Part shown: positions 1 through 9,957 of the stretch, in pieces
Layout: each line of letters opens with the position of its first letter
Position numbering within the stretch: the stretch's first letter is position 1
NCBI GenBank assembly: GCA_019689635.1
Contig: JADGHB010000014.1
Location: 1-64,000, forward strand
Reading direction: 5' to 3'
From: Nevskia sp.
GTDB taxonomy: Bacteria; Pseudomonadota; Gammaproteobacteria; Nevskiales; Nevskiaceae
Length of the DNA stretch: 64,000 bases
Translations under genes and position numbers: made by a program
The notes under the pieces: model-generated
Databases searched by the model: none
Seen by the model: only the letters and a program-made list of their open reading frames with translations
What the model was told of the DNA's origin: nothing

Positions 1-2
1 GC

Positions 3-110
3 CTGTGGAATCCCGCCATCCGCCATTCCGCACAGGCCCTCGCCGAACTCGACCCCGCCCACTACGCCAAACGCGAACAGAACGAGGGGGTGTATGAAAC
101 TCTGCGTTAA
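3..110 (+). CDS. C-terminal end of an unidentified protein (partial)
   Basis: The frame beginning at base 3 is open from the window edge to a TAA at 108-110. Its codons carry G or C in the third position as the real genes here do, and it reads as a charged tail ending in YETLR. Its last 17 bases overlap the next gene, an arrangement usual for coupled genes. Only 35 residues are visible, so no function can be given. By position it is probably the first visible member of the Exb/TonB-like cluster. The other two frames upstream of base 94 look less coding-like. Confidence 0.55.
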   Translation: MWNPAIRHSAQALAELDPAHYAKREQNEGVYETLR

Positions 111-765
111 GACCGCGCTGGGCGGCTTGCTGGCTGCCCTGCTGGCCGCCTGTGCGGCACGAGGTCCCGCGCACGTTCCGGCCGCCGGAGCCGAGACCGC
201 GAGGGCCGCAGGCACTCAGTCGCAGGCCGCGCCGAACGACGACGCCGAGCAACGGTTCCAGGCCGCTCTGGAGTTGATGAAGAACAACAAATCGGACGAC
301 GCGCGCGCGGCATTCGCTGCCCTGGCCAAGGATTACCCGCAGTATTCGGGCCCGCTGGCCGATCTCGGCGTGCTCTATGCGCGCGGCAACCAGCGCCAGC
401 AAGCGCTCGACAGTTTCGCCGCCGCCGTCGCCGCCAACCCCAAGAATGCTTTTGCCTACGGCTGGCTCGGCATTCTCTACCGAGAAAATGGAGATTACGC
501 GCGCGCCGAGGACGCTTACCGCAAAGCGCTGGCGCTCAACCCCAACGACGCCACCACTCATCTCAATCTGGGCATCCTGTATGACGCTTATCTCAAACGT
601 CCGCAGGAGGCCTTGACACACTATCGGGAGTACCAGCGGCTGAGCGGAGACCAAGCACGGCCCATCGTGGCCGCCTGGATCAGAGAACTGCAAGATCAGC
701 TGGGTGGCGGCGCGTCGCCAGCGACTCCCGCCGTCGACGCACCCGGCATGGAGCACAAGCCATGA
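94..765 (+). CDS. TPR-repeat lipoprotein of the Exb/TonB-like cluster
   Basis: A 223-residue protein. The N-terminus is a lipoprotein signal: short basic start, Leu/Ala-rich stretch and lipobox LAAC with the lipidated Cys at residue 20. A spacer rich in Ala and Pro follows (21-50), then about four tetratricopeptide repeats (roughly 51-86, 87-118, 119-152, 153-186) with the usual Gly/Tyr/Ala/Pro positions. It probably sits on the inner face of the outer membrane or on the periplasmic side and binds partner proteins. Its stop overlaps the next start by 4 bases (ATGA), so it is likely translated together with the ExbB/ExbD/TonB-like genes that follow. The lipoprotein and TPR calls are firm; the role in the system is inference. 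Confidence 0.85.
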   Translation: MKLCVKTALGGLLAALLAACAARGPAHVPAAGAETARAAGTQSQAAPNDDAEQRFQAALELMKNNKSDDARAAFAALAKDYPQYSGPLADLGVLYARGNQRQQALDSFAAAVAANPKNAFAYGWLGILYRENGDYARAEDAYRKALALNPNDATTHLNLGILYDAYLKRPQEALTHYREYQRLSGDQARPIVAAWIRELQDQLGGGASPATPAVDAPGMEHKP

Positions 766-1112
766 CATGGTTATCATCATCGCGCATACTTGCCGTGCTG
801 TTGGCGGTCACGGCAAGCGTGGCGGCACAAGAGCCGGGCGGAACGCCGCCCTCCGAATCGTCTCCGGCGTCGCCTGCGGCGACTACGGTGGACGAAGCGC
901 CCGGTACCGTGATCATCGGCGACCGCGAATCGCCGATCGGTCTGTACCTGACGCCGTGGAAGGACGAGTACGCCGCCCGCAATGCCGGACGTCCGGCGCA
1001 GCACTTGCTGGAGAGTATGGAGCCCATAGACCCGGAAGCATTCCATCGCCAGAACACCTACTACGACGTCATTACCGCTTATCGCCGCGCCGAGCTTGCC
1101 CAGCACCGATGA
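762..1112 (+). CDS. Small secreted protein of unknown function in the Exb/TonB-like cluster
   Basis: A 116-residue protein starting in a 4-base overlap with the TPR lipoprotein. Residues 1-22 look like a cleavable signal peptide ending in VAAQ. A Pro/Ser/Ala-rich linker (about 23-45) leads to a compact region with the notable string GDRESPIGLYLTPWKDEY, then a tail with a YYDVITAYRRAEL segment. There is no membrane segment beyond the signal and no cysteine pair. I do not recognise a named family. Its fixed place between a TPR lipoprotein and an ExbB-like channel suggests a periplasmic accessory subunit of that machine; this is inference. Confidence 0.75.
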   Translation: MTWLSSSRILAVLLAVTASVAAQEPGGTPPSESSPASPAATTVDEAPGTVIIGDRESPIGLYLTPWKDEYAARNAGRPAQHLLESMEPIDPEAFHRQNTYYDVITAYRRAELAQHR

Positions 1113-1167
1113 ATCCTTCGTCCGTCGCCATCGAGATTCACAACCGAACCGTTTGAGAGGAACTGCC

Positions 1168-1800
1168 ATGGAGCTTTTCGACCTCGTCGCCCGCAACTTC
1201 CAGGCCGGCGGCGCTTTCATGTATCCGATCCTGGTGGTGCTGGTGCTCGGCTTGACGATCGCCATCGAGCGCTACACCTACCTGCGCCGTGCCTACCGTG
1301 AGAACCGCAGCCTGTGGTCCAAGCTGCTGCCGCTGGTCAACGCCGGCCGTTACGAGGAGGCGGAAAAGCTCGCCGCGAACTCTTCCACCGCCGTGGGGCG
1401 CGTGCTCGGCTACGGCATTTCTCGCGCTCGCGGTCAAGCGCGGCGTGAAGAGGTCGAGCGCGCCATGGAGGAAAGCCTCATGGAGGTCACGCCGCTGCTG
1501 GAGCGGCGCACGCACTACCTGGCCACGTTCGCCAACGTCGCCACGCTGCTCGGCCTGCTCGGCACCATCATCGGCCTGATCCACGGGTTTTCGGCGCTGT
1601 CCGGCATCAATCCCGCCGAAAAACAGGACCAGCTCTCCGAAGCGGTGGCGATCGCGATGAACTGCACCGCCTTCGGCCTGTTGGTGGCCGTGCCCTTCAC
1701 CCTGATCCACGCCTGGCTGCAATCCATGACCGACGAGCTGGTCGACAATCTCGAAATGGCCTCGGTGAAATTCCTCAACAGCCTCGGCCTCCAGGGCTGA
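1168..1800 (+). CDS. MotA/TolQ/ExbB-family proton channel subunit
   Basis: A 210-residue inner-membrane protein of the ExbB/TolQ family. The start at 1168 is chosen because a GAGAGG ribosome site lies 7 bases upstream and the reading then opens directly with the family's N-terminal amphipathic helix and first membrane span; an upstream in-frame ATG at 1096 would add unrelated residues. Three hydrophobic segments are visible, at about 18-38, 107-130 (with TLLGLLGTIIGLIHGF) and 150-175, with the large cytoplasmic loop between the first two. With ExbD-like partners it should form a proton-driven stator that energises an envelope-spanning protein. It is not assigned to TolQ or ExbB proper because the neighbours differ from both classic operons. 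Confidence 0.9.
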   Translation: MELFDLVARNFQAGGAFMYPILVVLVLGLTIAIERYTYLRRAYRENRSLWSKLLPLVNAGRYEEAEKLAANSSTAVGRVLGYGISRARGQARREEVERAMEESLMEVTPLLERRTHYLATFANVATLLGLLGTIIGLIHGFSALSGINPAEKQDQLSEAVAIAMNCTAFGLLVAVPFTLIHAWLQSMTDELVDNLEMASVKFLNSLGLQG

Positions 1801-1832
1801 GGCCCAGCGCCGCATCCACCGGGGAAGCCGCC

Positions 1833-2363
1833 ATGGCACACGGACTGTCGCGCGAGCTGCGGCGCACCGTCAGGCGCGCTCGCCGCCGACGTGCCGCCGA
1901 GCTCAACATCGTCAACATGGTGGACGTGCTCACGGTGCTGATCTTCTTCCTGCTGGTCAACGCCACCGGTGTGTCCATCCTCGGGATCAACCTGCCTTCG
2001 GCCGACACGCCGCCTCCCGCGCAGCCGCCGCGGGCATTGACCGTGATCGTGCGCCAGAGCGGACTCACCGTTGCCGACCGCGGCGGTGCGATCCAGCAAT
2101 TCCCCGCCGCGGCCGACGGCAGTTACGATCTGCACGGCCTCGGCACGCTGCTGTCCCAGATCAAGGATCGCGCGCCCGACGAAGACAAGATCACCCTGCT
2201 GCTCGAGCCGGGCGTTTCTTACGACACGCTGGTGCAGGTGATGGATACCGTGCGCCTCGACCCGGGCGGCAACGGCAAGCCACAGCGCGAACTGTTCCCG
2301 CAGATTTCCATGGGCGACGCTCCCGCAGTGCCAGCGCCAGCCACGGCTGGAGGCTCGCCGTGA
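1833..2363 (+). CDS. ExbD/TolR-family protein 1
   Basis: A 176-residue protein with a strongly basic cytoplasmic N-terminus (residues 1-25), then LNIVNMVDVLTVLIFFLLV, the single membrane span of the ExbD family with its essential Asp at the start of the helix, and a periplasmic domain. A GGGGAAG ribosome site precedes the ATG. The tail is rich in Pro and Ala. It should pair with the ExbB-like channel to carry protons. It is one of two adjacent, clearly different ExbD-like genes; the stop overlaps the GTG of the second (GTGA). Confidence 0.88.
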   Translation: MAHGLSRELRRTVRRARRRRAAELNIVNMVDVLTVLIFFLLVNATGVSILGINLPSADTPPPAQPPRALTVIVRQSGLTVADRGGAIQQFPAAADGSYDLHGLGTLLSQIKDRAPDEDKITLLLEPGVSYDTLVQVMDTVRLDPGGNGKPQRELFPQISMGDAPAVPAPATAGGSP

Positions 2364-2875
2364 TCCTGCGTTCGAGTTTCATGCGCCAGCGCCTGCTGCG
2401 CAAATCGATCAAGCGCGAGGTCGTCGCGCTCAACCTGGTGTCAATGATCGACATCTTCACTACTTTAGTGTTCTTCCTGCTGCTGACCTCCACCAGCGTA
2501 CAGACGCTGCGCAGCCCGCGTTCGCTGACCCTGCCGATGTCGTTGTCCTCACAGACGCCGAACGACACGCCGGTGCTGATGATCACGGGTGATGCGATTC
2601 TTCTCCAGGGCCAGCCGGTGATGACGGTGGCGGAGGCGCAAGCCACCCCCGGCGACGTGCTGGCTCCGCTCAAGTCGCAACTGCTGCTGGTGCCGCTGGC
2701 GAAGATCGAGGGCCAAGCCAATGGCGCGCTGACGCGTGGCGAGATCAACATCATGGCGGACAAGCAGATCCCCTACGCCCTGCTGAAGAAAGTGATGCGC
2801 ACCTGTGGCGAGGCGCAGTTCGCGCGCATTTCGCTGTCGGTCAACCATCGCGGAATCCGGAGCGAGGGATCGTGA
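2360..2875 (+). CDS. ExbD/TolR-family protein 2
   Basis: A 171-residue protein opening at a GTG that overlaps the previous stop; an in-frame ATG at 2381 is the other possible start. The basic stretch KRE is followed by ALNLVSMIDIFTTLVFFLLL, the membrane helix with the conserved Asp. The periplasmic part ends in a region resembling the ExbD swap domain (PYALLKKVMRTCGEAQF). It diverges from ExbD 1 mainly in the periplasmic domain, which suggests a heteromeric stator rather than a recent duplication. The stop overlaps the next GTG by 4 bases. Confidence 0.88.
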   Translation: MILRSSFMRQRLLRKSIKREVVALNLVSMIDIFTTLVFFLLLTSTSVQTLRSPRSLTLPMSLSSQTPNDTPVLMITGDAILLQGQPVMTVAEAQATPGDVLAPLKSQLLLVPLAKIEGQANGALTRGEINIMADKQIPYALLKKVMRTCGEAQFARISLSVNHRGIRSEGS

Positions 2876-3819
2876 GCGCCGAGCGCGTCATTCGTTGGGA
2901 GTCCTGGGCGCTGGCGGAAGAAGCGGACCGCCGCTTCCGGCGCATCGTCGCGGCTTGCGCGGTGCCCGCGCTGGTGCTGGCGCTCGTGCTGTCGTTGGTG
3001 AAATTTGAAATCGCCACGCCTCCCGCCGGCAATTACCAGCCGCAACGTTACGTCGAACTGCTGCCACAACAACCGGCAGGCGTGCCCGCCCAGCAGCCGG
3101 AGCAGCCCAAGCCGGCGCCCAAGAATCAGGAACAGCCGCCGCAAAAAGCGGCGCCGGCCAAGCCCGAGCTGAAACCGGTGGTCAAGCCTCAAGAAAGCGC
3201 TCGCGAAGTGGCGCAGAAAACCCAGCAGATGCGCCTGATCCAGGATCAGCTCGCCGATCTGCGCGATCAGAAACTTTCGGCGCTCAACGATCAGCCCCTG
3301 ATCGCCAGCACGCTCAGCTCCAAGGGCGGCGTGGGCGCTTCGGAGCTGGCTTCGAACCTGGCCGCGTCGGCTGCCAATGCCAGCAGTGGTCTCGGCGGTC
3401 TGGGCCATGCGAGCGTCACCTCGCAACAGAGCGGAACCGGTCTGGGCGAGCGCCGCACCGGCGTCGTGCACAGCAAGCTCGGCACGGGCGGTGGCGAGCG
3501 CGTGGGCGGCAACGGCCGTGGGGCGGGTCGCACGCTCGAGGAAATCCAGGAAGTGTTCGACCGCAACAAGGGTTCCTTCAATGCGATCTACAACCGCGCG
3601 ATGCGCAGCAATGCCAACATCGCCGACGGCAAGATCGTCGTGAAACTCACCATCGCGCCGGACGGCACGGTGACCGAGTGTACCCTGGTGCACAGCACCT
3701 TCAACGATCCGGACTTCGAAAGGAAGGTCATCGCCCGCATCGAGCTGCTGCGCTTCCCTCCCAAGGCGGTGCCGCCCTTCACGCTGTCCAGTTATCCTAT
3801 CGAATTCCACCCGATGTAA
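2872..3819 (+). CDS. TonB-like energy transducer with AgmX/PglI-type C-terminal domain
   Basis: A 315-residue protein. Residues about 27-45 form one membrane span near the N-terminus; residues 55-110 are a Pro/Gln/Lys-rich periplasmic linker typical of TonB and TolA. A Gly/Ser-rich stretch follows, and the last 100 residues (EEIQEVFDRNKGSFNAIYNRA through TLSSYPIEFHPM) match the C-terminal domain known from AgmX/PglI-type proteins of gliding and TonB-like systems, including KIVVKLTIAPDGTVTEC. It probably converts stator motion into work at the outer membrane. GTG start in a 4-base overlap with ExbD 2. The family call is good; the transported cargo or function is unknown. Confidence 0.82.
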   Translation: MSAERVIRWESWALAEEADRRFRRIVAACAVPALVLALVLSLVKFEIATPPAGNYQPQRYVELLPQQPAGVPAQQPEQPKPAPKNQEQPPQKAAPAKPELKPVVKPQESAREVAQKTQQMRLIQDQLADLRDQKLSALNDQPLIASTLSSKGGVGASELASNLAASAANASSGLGGLGHASVTSQQSGTGLGERRTGVVHSKLGTGGGERVGGNGRGAGRTLEEIQEVFDRNKGSFNAIYNRAMRSNANIADGKIVVKLTIAPDGTVTECTLVHSTFNDPDFERKVIARIELLRFPPKAVPPFTLSSYPIEFHPM

Positions 3820-3840
3820 GCCGGCACCGCGCGCGACCTC

Positions 3841-4632
3841 ATGGGTTTCCTAAACGGGAAAAAAGCCTTGATCACCGGCGTGGCCAGCGAGCGCTCCATC
3901 GCCACCGGCATCGCCGAAGCCTTCCACCGCGAAGGTGCGGAGCTGGCCTTCACCTATCAGGGAGACAAGCTCAAGCCGCGCGTCGAGGACCTGGCCCACA
4001 GCCTGAACTCCACGATCGTGCTCCCGCTGGACGTCACCCGTGACGTCGAGATCGACGCGGTCTTCGAAACCTTGAAGGAAAAATGGGGGGCACTCGACAT
4101 CCTGGTGCACTCGATCGGCTACGCGCCGCGCGAGCTGCTCGCCGGCTCCTATCTCGACACGGTCACGCGCCAAGGTTATGCCATCGCGCACGACATCAGC
4201 GCCTATTCGTTCGCGGCGCTGGCCAAGGGGGCACGTCCGCTGATGCGCGACCGCAAAGGCGCGCTCTTGACCCTGACCTATCTCGGCTCCCAGCGCTTCG
4301 TGCCGATGTACAACGTGATGGGGGCGGCCAAGGCCAGCCTGGAGGCCAACGTGCGCTATCTCGCCGCCGAGCTCGGACCGCTGAACGTGCGCGTCAACGC
4401 GATCAGCGCGGGGCCGATCAAGACTCTGGCCGCCGCGGGCATCAAAGGCTTCCGCAGCATGCTGGCGTACGCCGAAAAAGGCTCGGCGCTCAAGCGTAAC
4501 GTGACCATCGAAGAAGTCGGCAATGCGGCCGCTTTCCTGTGTTCCGACCTGGCCTCCGGCATCACCGGCGAAATCCTTTACGTGGACGCTGGCTTCAACA
4601 TCATGGGCTTCAGCTTGGAAGGCGCAGAGTAA
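3841..4632 (+). CDS. fabI: Enoyl-[acyl-carrier-protein] reductase (NADH), FabI
   Basis: A 263-residue short-chain reductase that completes each round of fatty-acid elongation by reducing trans-2-enoyl-ACP with NADH. The N-terminal cofactor loop [15 protein letters not shown] is diagnostic of FabI, and the catalytic Y-x6-K pair is visible at Tyr157 and Lys164 (YNVMGAAK), with a further Tyr at 147. Length equals the family norm. It lies 21 bases after the TonB-like gene on the same strand, so it may share that transcript, and it converges on ppiD, as in Pseudomonas. Confidence 0.97.
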   Translation: MGFLNGKKALITGVASERSIATGIAEAFHREGAELAFTYQGDKLKPRVEDLAHSLNSTIVLPLDVTRDVEIDAVFETLKEKWGALDILVHSIGYAPRELLAGSYLDTVTRQGYAIAHDISAYSFAALAKGARPLMRDRKGALLTLTYLGSQRFVPMYNVMGAAKASLEANVRYLAAELGPLNVRVNAISAGPIKTLAAAGIKGFRSMLAYAEKGSALKRNVTIEEVGNAAAFLCSDLASGITGEILYVDAGFNIMGFSLEGAE

Positions 4633-4701
4633 GGCGCTCGCGGCGGCGCCCGGCGTTTCTTTGCTCGCAGTCGTTGCACCTTCTGCCGTCCAGGGCAGCG
4701 C

Positions 4702-6642
4702 TCAGCCGCCCGGTTCGATCTCGGTGCCCGCGAGGGCCTGCTTCTCGACTTTGACCTTGATGCGCTTCTCGATGCCCTCGCGGTAAGCGGCGAACTCGGC
4801 GCCGGCCAGGGCGTCGCGCAGCCGCGCGGCATCTTCCTTGAACGCGCTGGCTTCGGAGGATTGCGGCTCCGGCGCGTTCACGGCAGACAGCGCCACGACC
4901 GCGATCATGCCGTTGTCCAGCCGCGCCTCGCCGTAGACGAGCTTGCCGCCCGATGGATGCGGCAGTTTAAACAGCGCATCCAGCAGTCCGGGGTCGAGCT
5001 TCTTGTCGTCGCGCGTGACGGCTCCGGGAGCGACGGCGGTCAAGCCGCGCCGCTTGAGCGCGTCGTCGAAGGTCTGTCCGCCCTTCAGATCCTCGAGCAG
5101 GGCATCCGCCGCCGCCTTGGCGCGGGCCTGGGCGGCCTGATTTTTCAGGAGGTCGCGAATGGTCGCGGAAACTTCGTCCAGCGTTTGCTGCGCAGGCGCC
5201 TGATAGTCGGCTTTGCGCACCACGACCAGATGATCCGGCGCCAGGGCCAGCGGCTTGCTGTTGTCGCCGTCCTGCAGCACCTCGGGCGAGAACGCCGCGG
5301 CGATGACCTTGGGATCCGCGGCGATGCCGCTGCCGCCTTTGCGCGTGAACCAGTCCGTGGTCTGCACCGGGAGATCCAGCGCCTTGGCCACGGGGTCCAG
5401 CGAACTCGGGTTCTCGAAGCTCAATTGATCGAGCTTGGAGGCCATGTCCTGAAAGCGCCGCGCCGCATCGCGCTGCTGCCACAGATCCAGCAGGCGCTTC
5501 TGCACCTCGGGGTCGTCAAAAGCCAAGGTCTTGGCCGGCTTGAGCGCTTCGAGCTGGATCAGGTGCCAGCCGAACTCGGTCTCGACCGGCTCGCTGATCT
5601 CGCCGGGACTGGCGAGCGCGAACAGCGCCGCCTCGAACTTCGGCGCCATCATGCCGCGCTTGACCCAGCCGAGCTCGCCCCCTTTGTCCTTGGACCCCGG
5701 ATCGTCGGAATTCTTGCGCGCCAGTTCGGCGAAGTCCGCGCCGGCCTTGAGCTGCTGGTAGAGCGCCTCCGCTTTCTTGTGCGCCGCCTCTTTGTCGGCG
5801 CCGAACGCGATCAGGATATGCCGCGCGCGTCGTTCCTCGGGCGTGGAGAACAGGCTGGATTTCTCGGCGTCGTAGATGAGCTTCAAGGCGTCGGCGCCGG
5901 GCGGCGCAGCCTTCGGCAACTGGTCCAGCGCCAGCTCGACATAAGCGAGCTTGACCCGTTCGGGCGTGCGGTAGTCGTTCTTGTGCTGCTCGTAATACTG
6001 CTTCACCTGATCGTCGCTGACGCTGACGGCGGAGATCTCCTTGGCCGGGTCGAACACGACGTAGCTAAACACGCGGCTCTGATGTTCAAGCTGCCAGGCG
6101 GCCTGCGCCTGCAAAGGCGTGATGAACGCGCTGTTGAGCACTGCGCCGCGCATCTGTTCGATGGCCAGTTGCTGACGCTGCTGCGTCTCGAACTGCTGCG
6201 GGGACTGGCCGATGCTGGCCAGCACGCTGCGATAGCGCTCGGCCGAGAAATGGCCGTTGTCCTGGAAGTACGGCAGCACCTGCAGGTATTCGCGCAACGC
6301 GGCATCGTCGATGCGATAACCGACCTTGCGCGCGTACTGTTTCAGCAGCAGGTCCTGGACCAGGTTCTTGAGCACCGCCTCTCGCATCTGCGCCTGGTGC
6401 AGCTCGTCGGCGTTGAAGCTGTCGCCCTGAAGCTGTCGCAGTTGCGCGTAATAACGCTCGTAGGCGCTGCGAAACTGCGACTGGGTGATCTTGACGCCTC
6501 CCACCTCGGCCACCGTGGGATCGGTGCCGCCGTCCATGAAACGCTGCACGCCGATGCCCCAGATGGCGAAGATCAGAATCAAGAAACCGAGGATCCCCCA
6601 CACCACGGGGCCGGAGACGCGATCACGGATGGTTTGCAGCAT
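4702..6642 (-). CDS. ppiD: Periplasmic folding chaperone / peptidyl-prolyl isomerase PpiD
   Basis: A 646-residue inner-membrane-anchored chaperone that helps proteins emerging from the Sec translocon. The N-terminus MLQTIRDRVSG leads into a single membrane span (about 12-35), then a SurA-like N-terminal chaperone region, a parvulin rotamase domain at roughly 265-355 (RARHILIAF ... GGELGWVKRGMM) and a long C-terminal arm. The start at 6642 is preferred over an upstream in-frame codon at 6690 because it gives the canonical PpiD N-terminus and follows an AGAGAG site. It lies just after the tRNA-Val/tRNA-Asp terminator and converges with fabI. Confidence 0.95.
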   Translation of the reverse strand: MLQTIRDRVSGPVVWGILGFLILIFAIWGIGVQRFMDGGTDPTVAEVGGVKITQSQFRSAYERYYAQLRQLQGDSFNADELHQAQMREAVLKNLVQDLLLKQYARKVGYRIDDAALREYLQVLPYFQDNGHFSAERYRSVLASIGQSPQQFETQQRQQLAIEQMRGAVLNSAFITPLQAQAAWQLEHQSRVFSYVVFDPAKEISAVSVSDDQVKQYYEQHKNDYRTPERVKLAYVELALDQLPKAAPPGADALKLIYDAEKSSLFSTPEERRARHILIAFGADKEAAHKKAEALYQQLKAGADFAELARKNSDDPGSKDKGGELGWVKRGMMAPKFEAALFALASPGEISEPVETEFGWHLIQLEALKPAKTLAFDDPEVQKRLLDLWQQRDAARRFQDMASKLDQLSFENPSSLDPVAKALDLPVQTTDWFTRKGGSGIAADPKVIAAAFSPEVLQDGDNSKPLALAPDHLVVVRKADYQAPAQQTLDEVSATIRDLLKNQAAQARAKAAADALLEDLKGGQTFDDALKRRGLTAVAPGAVTRDDKKLDPGLLDALFKLPHPSGGKLVYGEARLDNGMIAVVALSAVNAPEPQSSEASAFKEDAARLRDALAGAEFAAYREGIEKRIKVKVEKQALAGTEIEPGG

Positions 6643-6669
6643 GGTTCTCTCTTTTACGATCAGCGCCAC

Positions 6670-6697
6670 AAAAACGAAAGGCGCTCGCATGAGCGCC
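6670..6697 (-). terminator. Intrinsic terminator after tRNA-Asp
   Basis: On the minus strand a 7-base-pair stem GGCGCTC/GAGCGCC closes a 4-base ATGC loop and is followed directly by TTTCGTTTTT. It lies 10 bases past the tRNA-Asp 3' end and before the ppiD start, so it should end the hupB-tRNA-Val-tRNA-Asp transcript. This is the second clearest terminator in the window. Confidence 0.85.
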
Positions 6698-6706
6698 CAT
6701 CGTGGA

Positions 6707-6783
6707 TGGCGGAGCGGACGGGGCTCGAACCCGCGACCCCCGGCGTGACAGGCCGGTACTCTAACCGACTGAGCTACCGCTCC
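6707..6783 (-). tRNA. tRNA-Asp (anticodon GTC)
   Basis: A 77-base cloverleaf on the minus strand: acceptor GGAGCGG pairs with CCGCTCC, discriminator G and an encoded CCA. The anticodon stem CCGGC/GCCGG holds the loop CTGTCAC, giving GTC. The T arm contains GGTTCGAGCC. It lies 24 bases downstream of tRNA-Val. Confidence 0.97.
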
Positions 6784-6807
6784 GCGCTGGTCGCAATGTA
6801 AAGCGCT

Positions 6808-6883
6808 TGGTGGGTGCTGACGGGCTCGAACCGCCGACCCCCGCCTTGTAAGGGCGATGCTCTACCGACTGAGCTAAGCACCC
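6808..6883 (-). tRNA. tRNA-Val (anticodon TAC)
   Basis: A 76-base cloverleaf on the minus strand with acceptor GGGTGCT/AGCACCC, discriminator A and an encoded CCA. The anticodon loop CTTACAA gives TAC. It lies 40 bases after the hupB stop with no visible terminator between, so it is probably cut from a hupB-tRNA-Val-tRNA-Asp transcript. Confidence 0.97.
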
Positions 6884-6923
6884 TTGCCGGGTTGCGCAGC
6901 GGGACGCGCGCCGCAAAGGCCGT

Positions 6924-7196
6924 TTATTTTACGGCGTCCTTGAGCGCCTTGCCAGCTTTGAACGCCGGATTCTTGCTGGCCGCGATCTTCAACGGTGCGC
7001 CGGTCTTGGGATTGCGCCCGGTGCGCGCGGCACGCTTGCGAATCTGGAAGGTGCCGAAACCGACCAGGGAAACCTTCTCGTTCTTCTTGAGCGCGCGGGT
7101 GACGACCTCGATGAAGGCGTCCACCGCCCGCCCGGCATCGGCTTTAGAAATTTCGGCCTTGTCCGCGACCGCGTTGATGAGTTCGGCTTTGTTCAT
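6924..7196 (-). CDS. hupB: DNA-binding protein HU-beta
   Basis: A 90-residue histone-like nucleoid protein that dimerises and bends DNA without strong sequence preference. The sequence [20 protein letters not shown], the VSLVGFGTF motif and the DNA-clasping arm RTGRNPKTG identify HU. A GGGGAC ribosome site lies upstream. A sigma-70 promoter candidate at 7333-7362 is placed between lon and hupB, as in Pseudomonas and E. coli. A second family member, IHF-beta, is at 27640-27936. Confidence 0.97.
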   Translation of the reverse strand: MNKAELINAVADKAEISKADAGRAVDAFIEVVTRALKKNEKVSLVGFGTFQIRKRAARTGRNPKTGAPLKIAASKNPAFKAGKALKDAVK

Positions 7197-7332
7197 TTAG
7201 GTAAGTCCCCTCAAGTCAGATGAATGGCGTTGCGCCGGAAAAGATTGACCGCGTCCTCGATCGACCGTTCCCCCAAACGTTGCGGCACCCAGCAGCACCG
7301 CCTTCGGGAATCGCTGTGGCAACGGAAGGAGT

Positions 7333-7362
7333 CTTATACCAAGCCCTGCACATGAGCGTCAA
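7333..7362 (-). promoter_or_regulatory. Sigma-70-type promoter for hupB
   Basis: Minus strand: TTGACG (bases 7357-7362), an 18-base spacer, then TATAAG (7333-7338). It lies in the 225-base lon-hupB gap and leaves a leader of about 130 bases before the hupB ATG. Nothing else is recognised in that gap. Confidence 0.6.
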
Positions 7363-7421
7363 CGAACCCGCGCAAGGCACCCTCTGCAGCGCACGACACT
7401 CGCGCGAGAATGAGTCGCCGA

Positions 7422-9821
<2,400 letters not shown>

Positions 9822-9875
9822 GATCAAACCTCGCAAAGCGCATGAGTAGCCTCGTCATTATGCGCCACAAGGCTT

Positions 9876-9903
9876 AGATGCAGGCGCGAAAGAATAATTC
9901 AAG
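9876..9903 (-). promoter_or_regulatory. Heat-shock (sigma-32-type) promoter of lon
   Basis: Minus strand: CTTGAA (9898-9903), a 14-base spacer and CTGCATCT (9876-9883), against the known sigma-32 consensus CTTGAA ... CCCCATNT. The 14-base spacing is the same as in the E. coli lon promoter as I recall it. The match in the -10 element is partial (5 of the 7 fixed bases). Confidence 0.55.
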
Positions 9904-9957
9904 GGGCAGCCTGCGCAGGCAGGCATGCCCGCGCCCTTCAGGCCGCCACCCAAGCGG

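Noticed and set aside
4633-4701. A terminator between convergent fabI and ppiD
   Set aside because: Several short GC stems are possible but none has both a good stem and a T run.
4861-6801. A 646-codon plus-strand frame antisense to ppiD, running over tRNA-Asp
   Set aside because: It reads through a tRNA gene and shows no domain; ppiD on the minus strand explains the region.
9909-9925. Palindrome GCCTGCGCAGGC between clpX and lon, considered as a terminator
   Set aside because: It has no loop space and no T run; the adjacent sigma-32-like element is the better explanation for conservation here.
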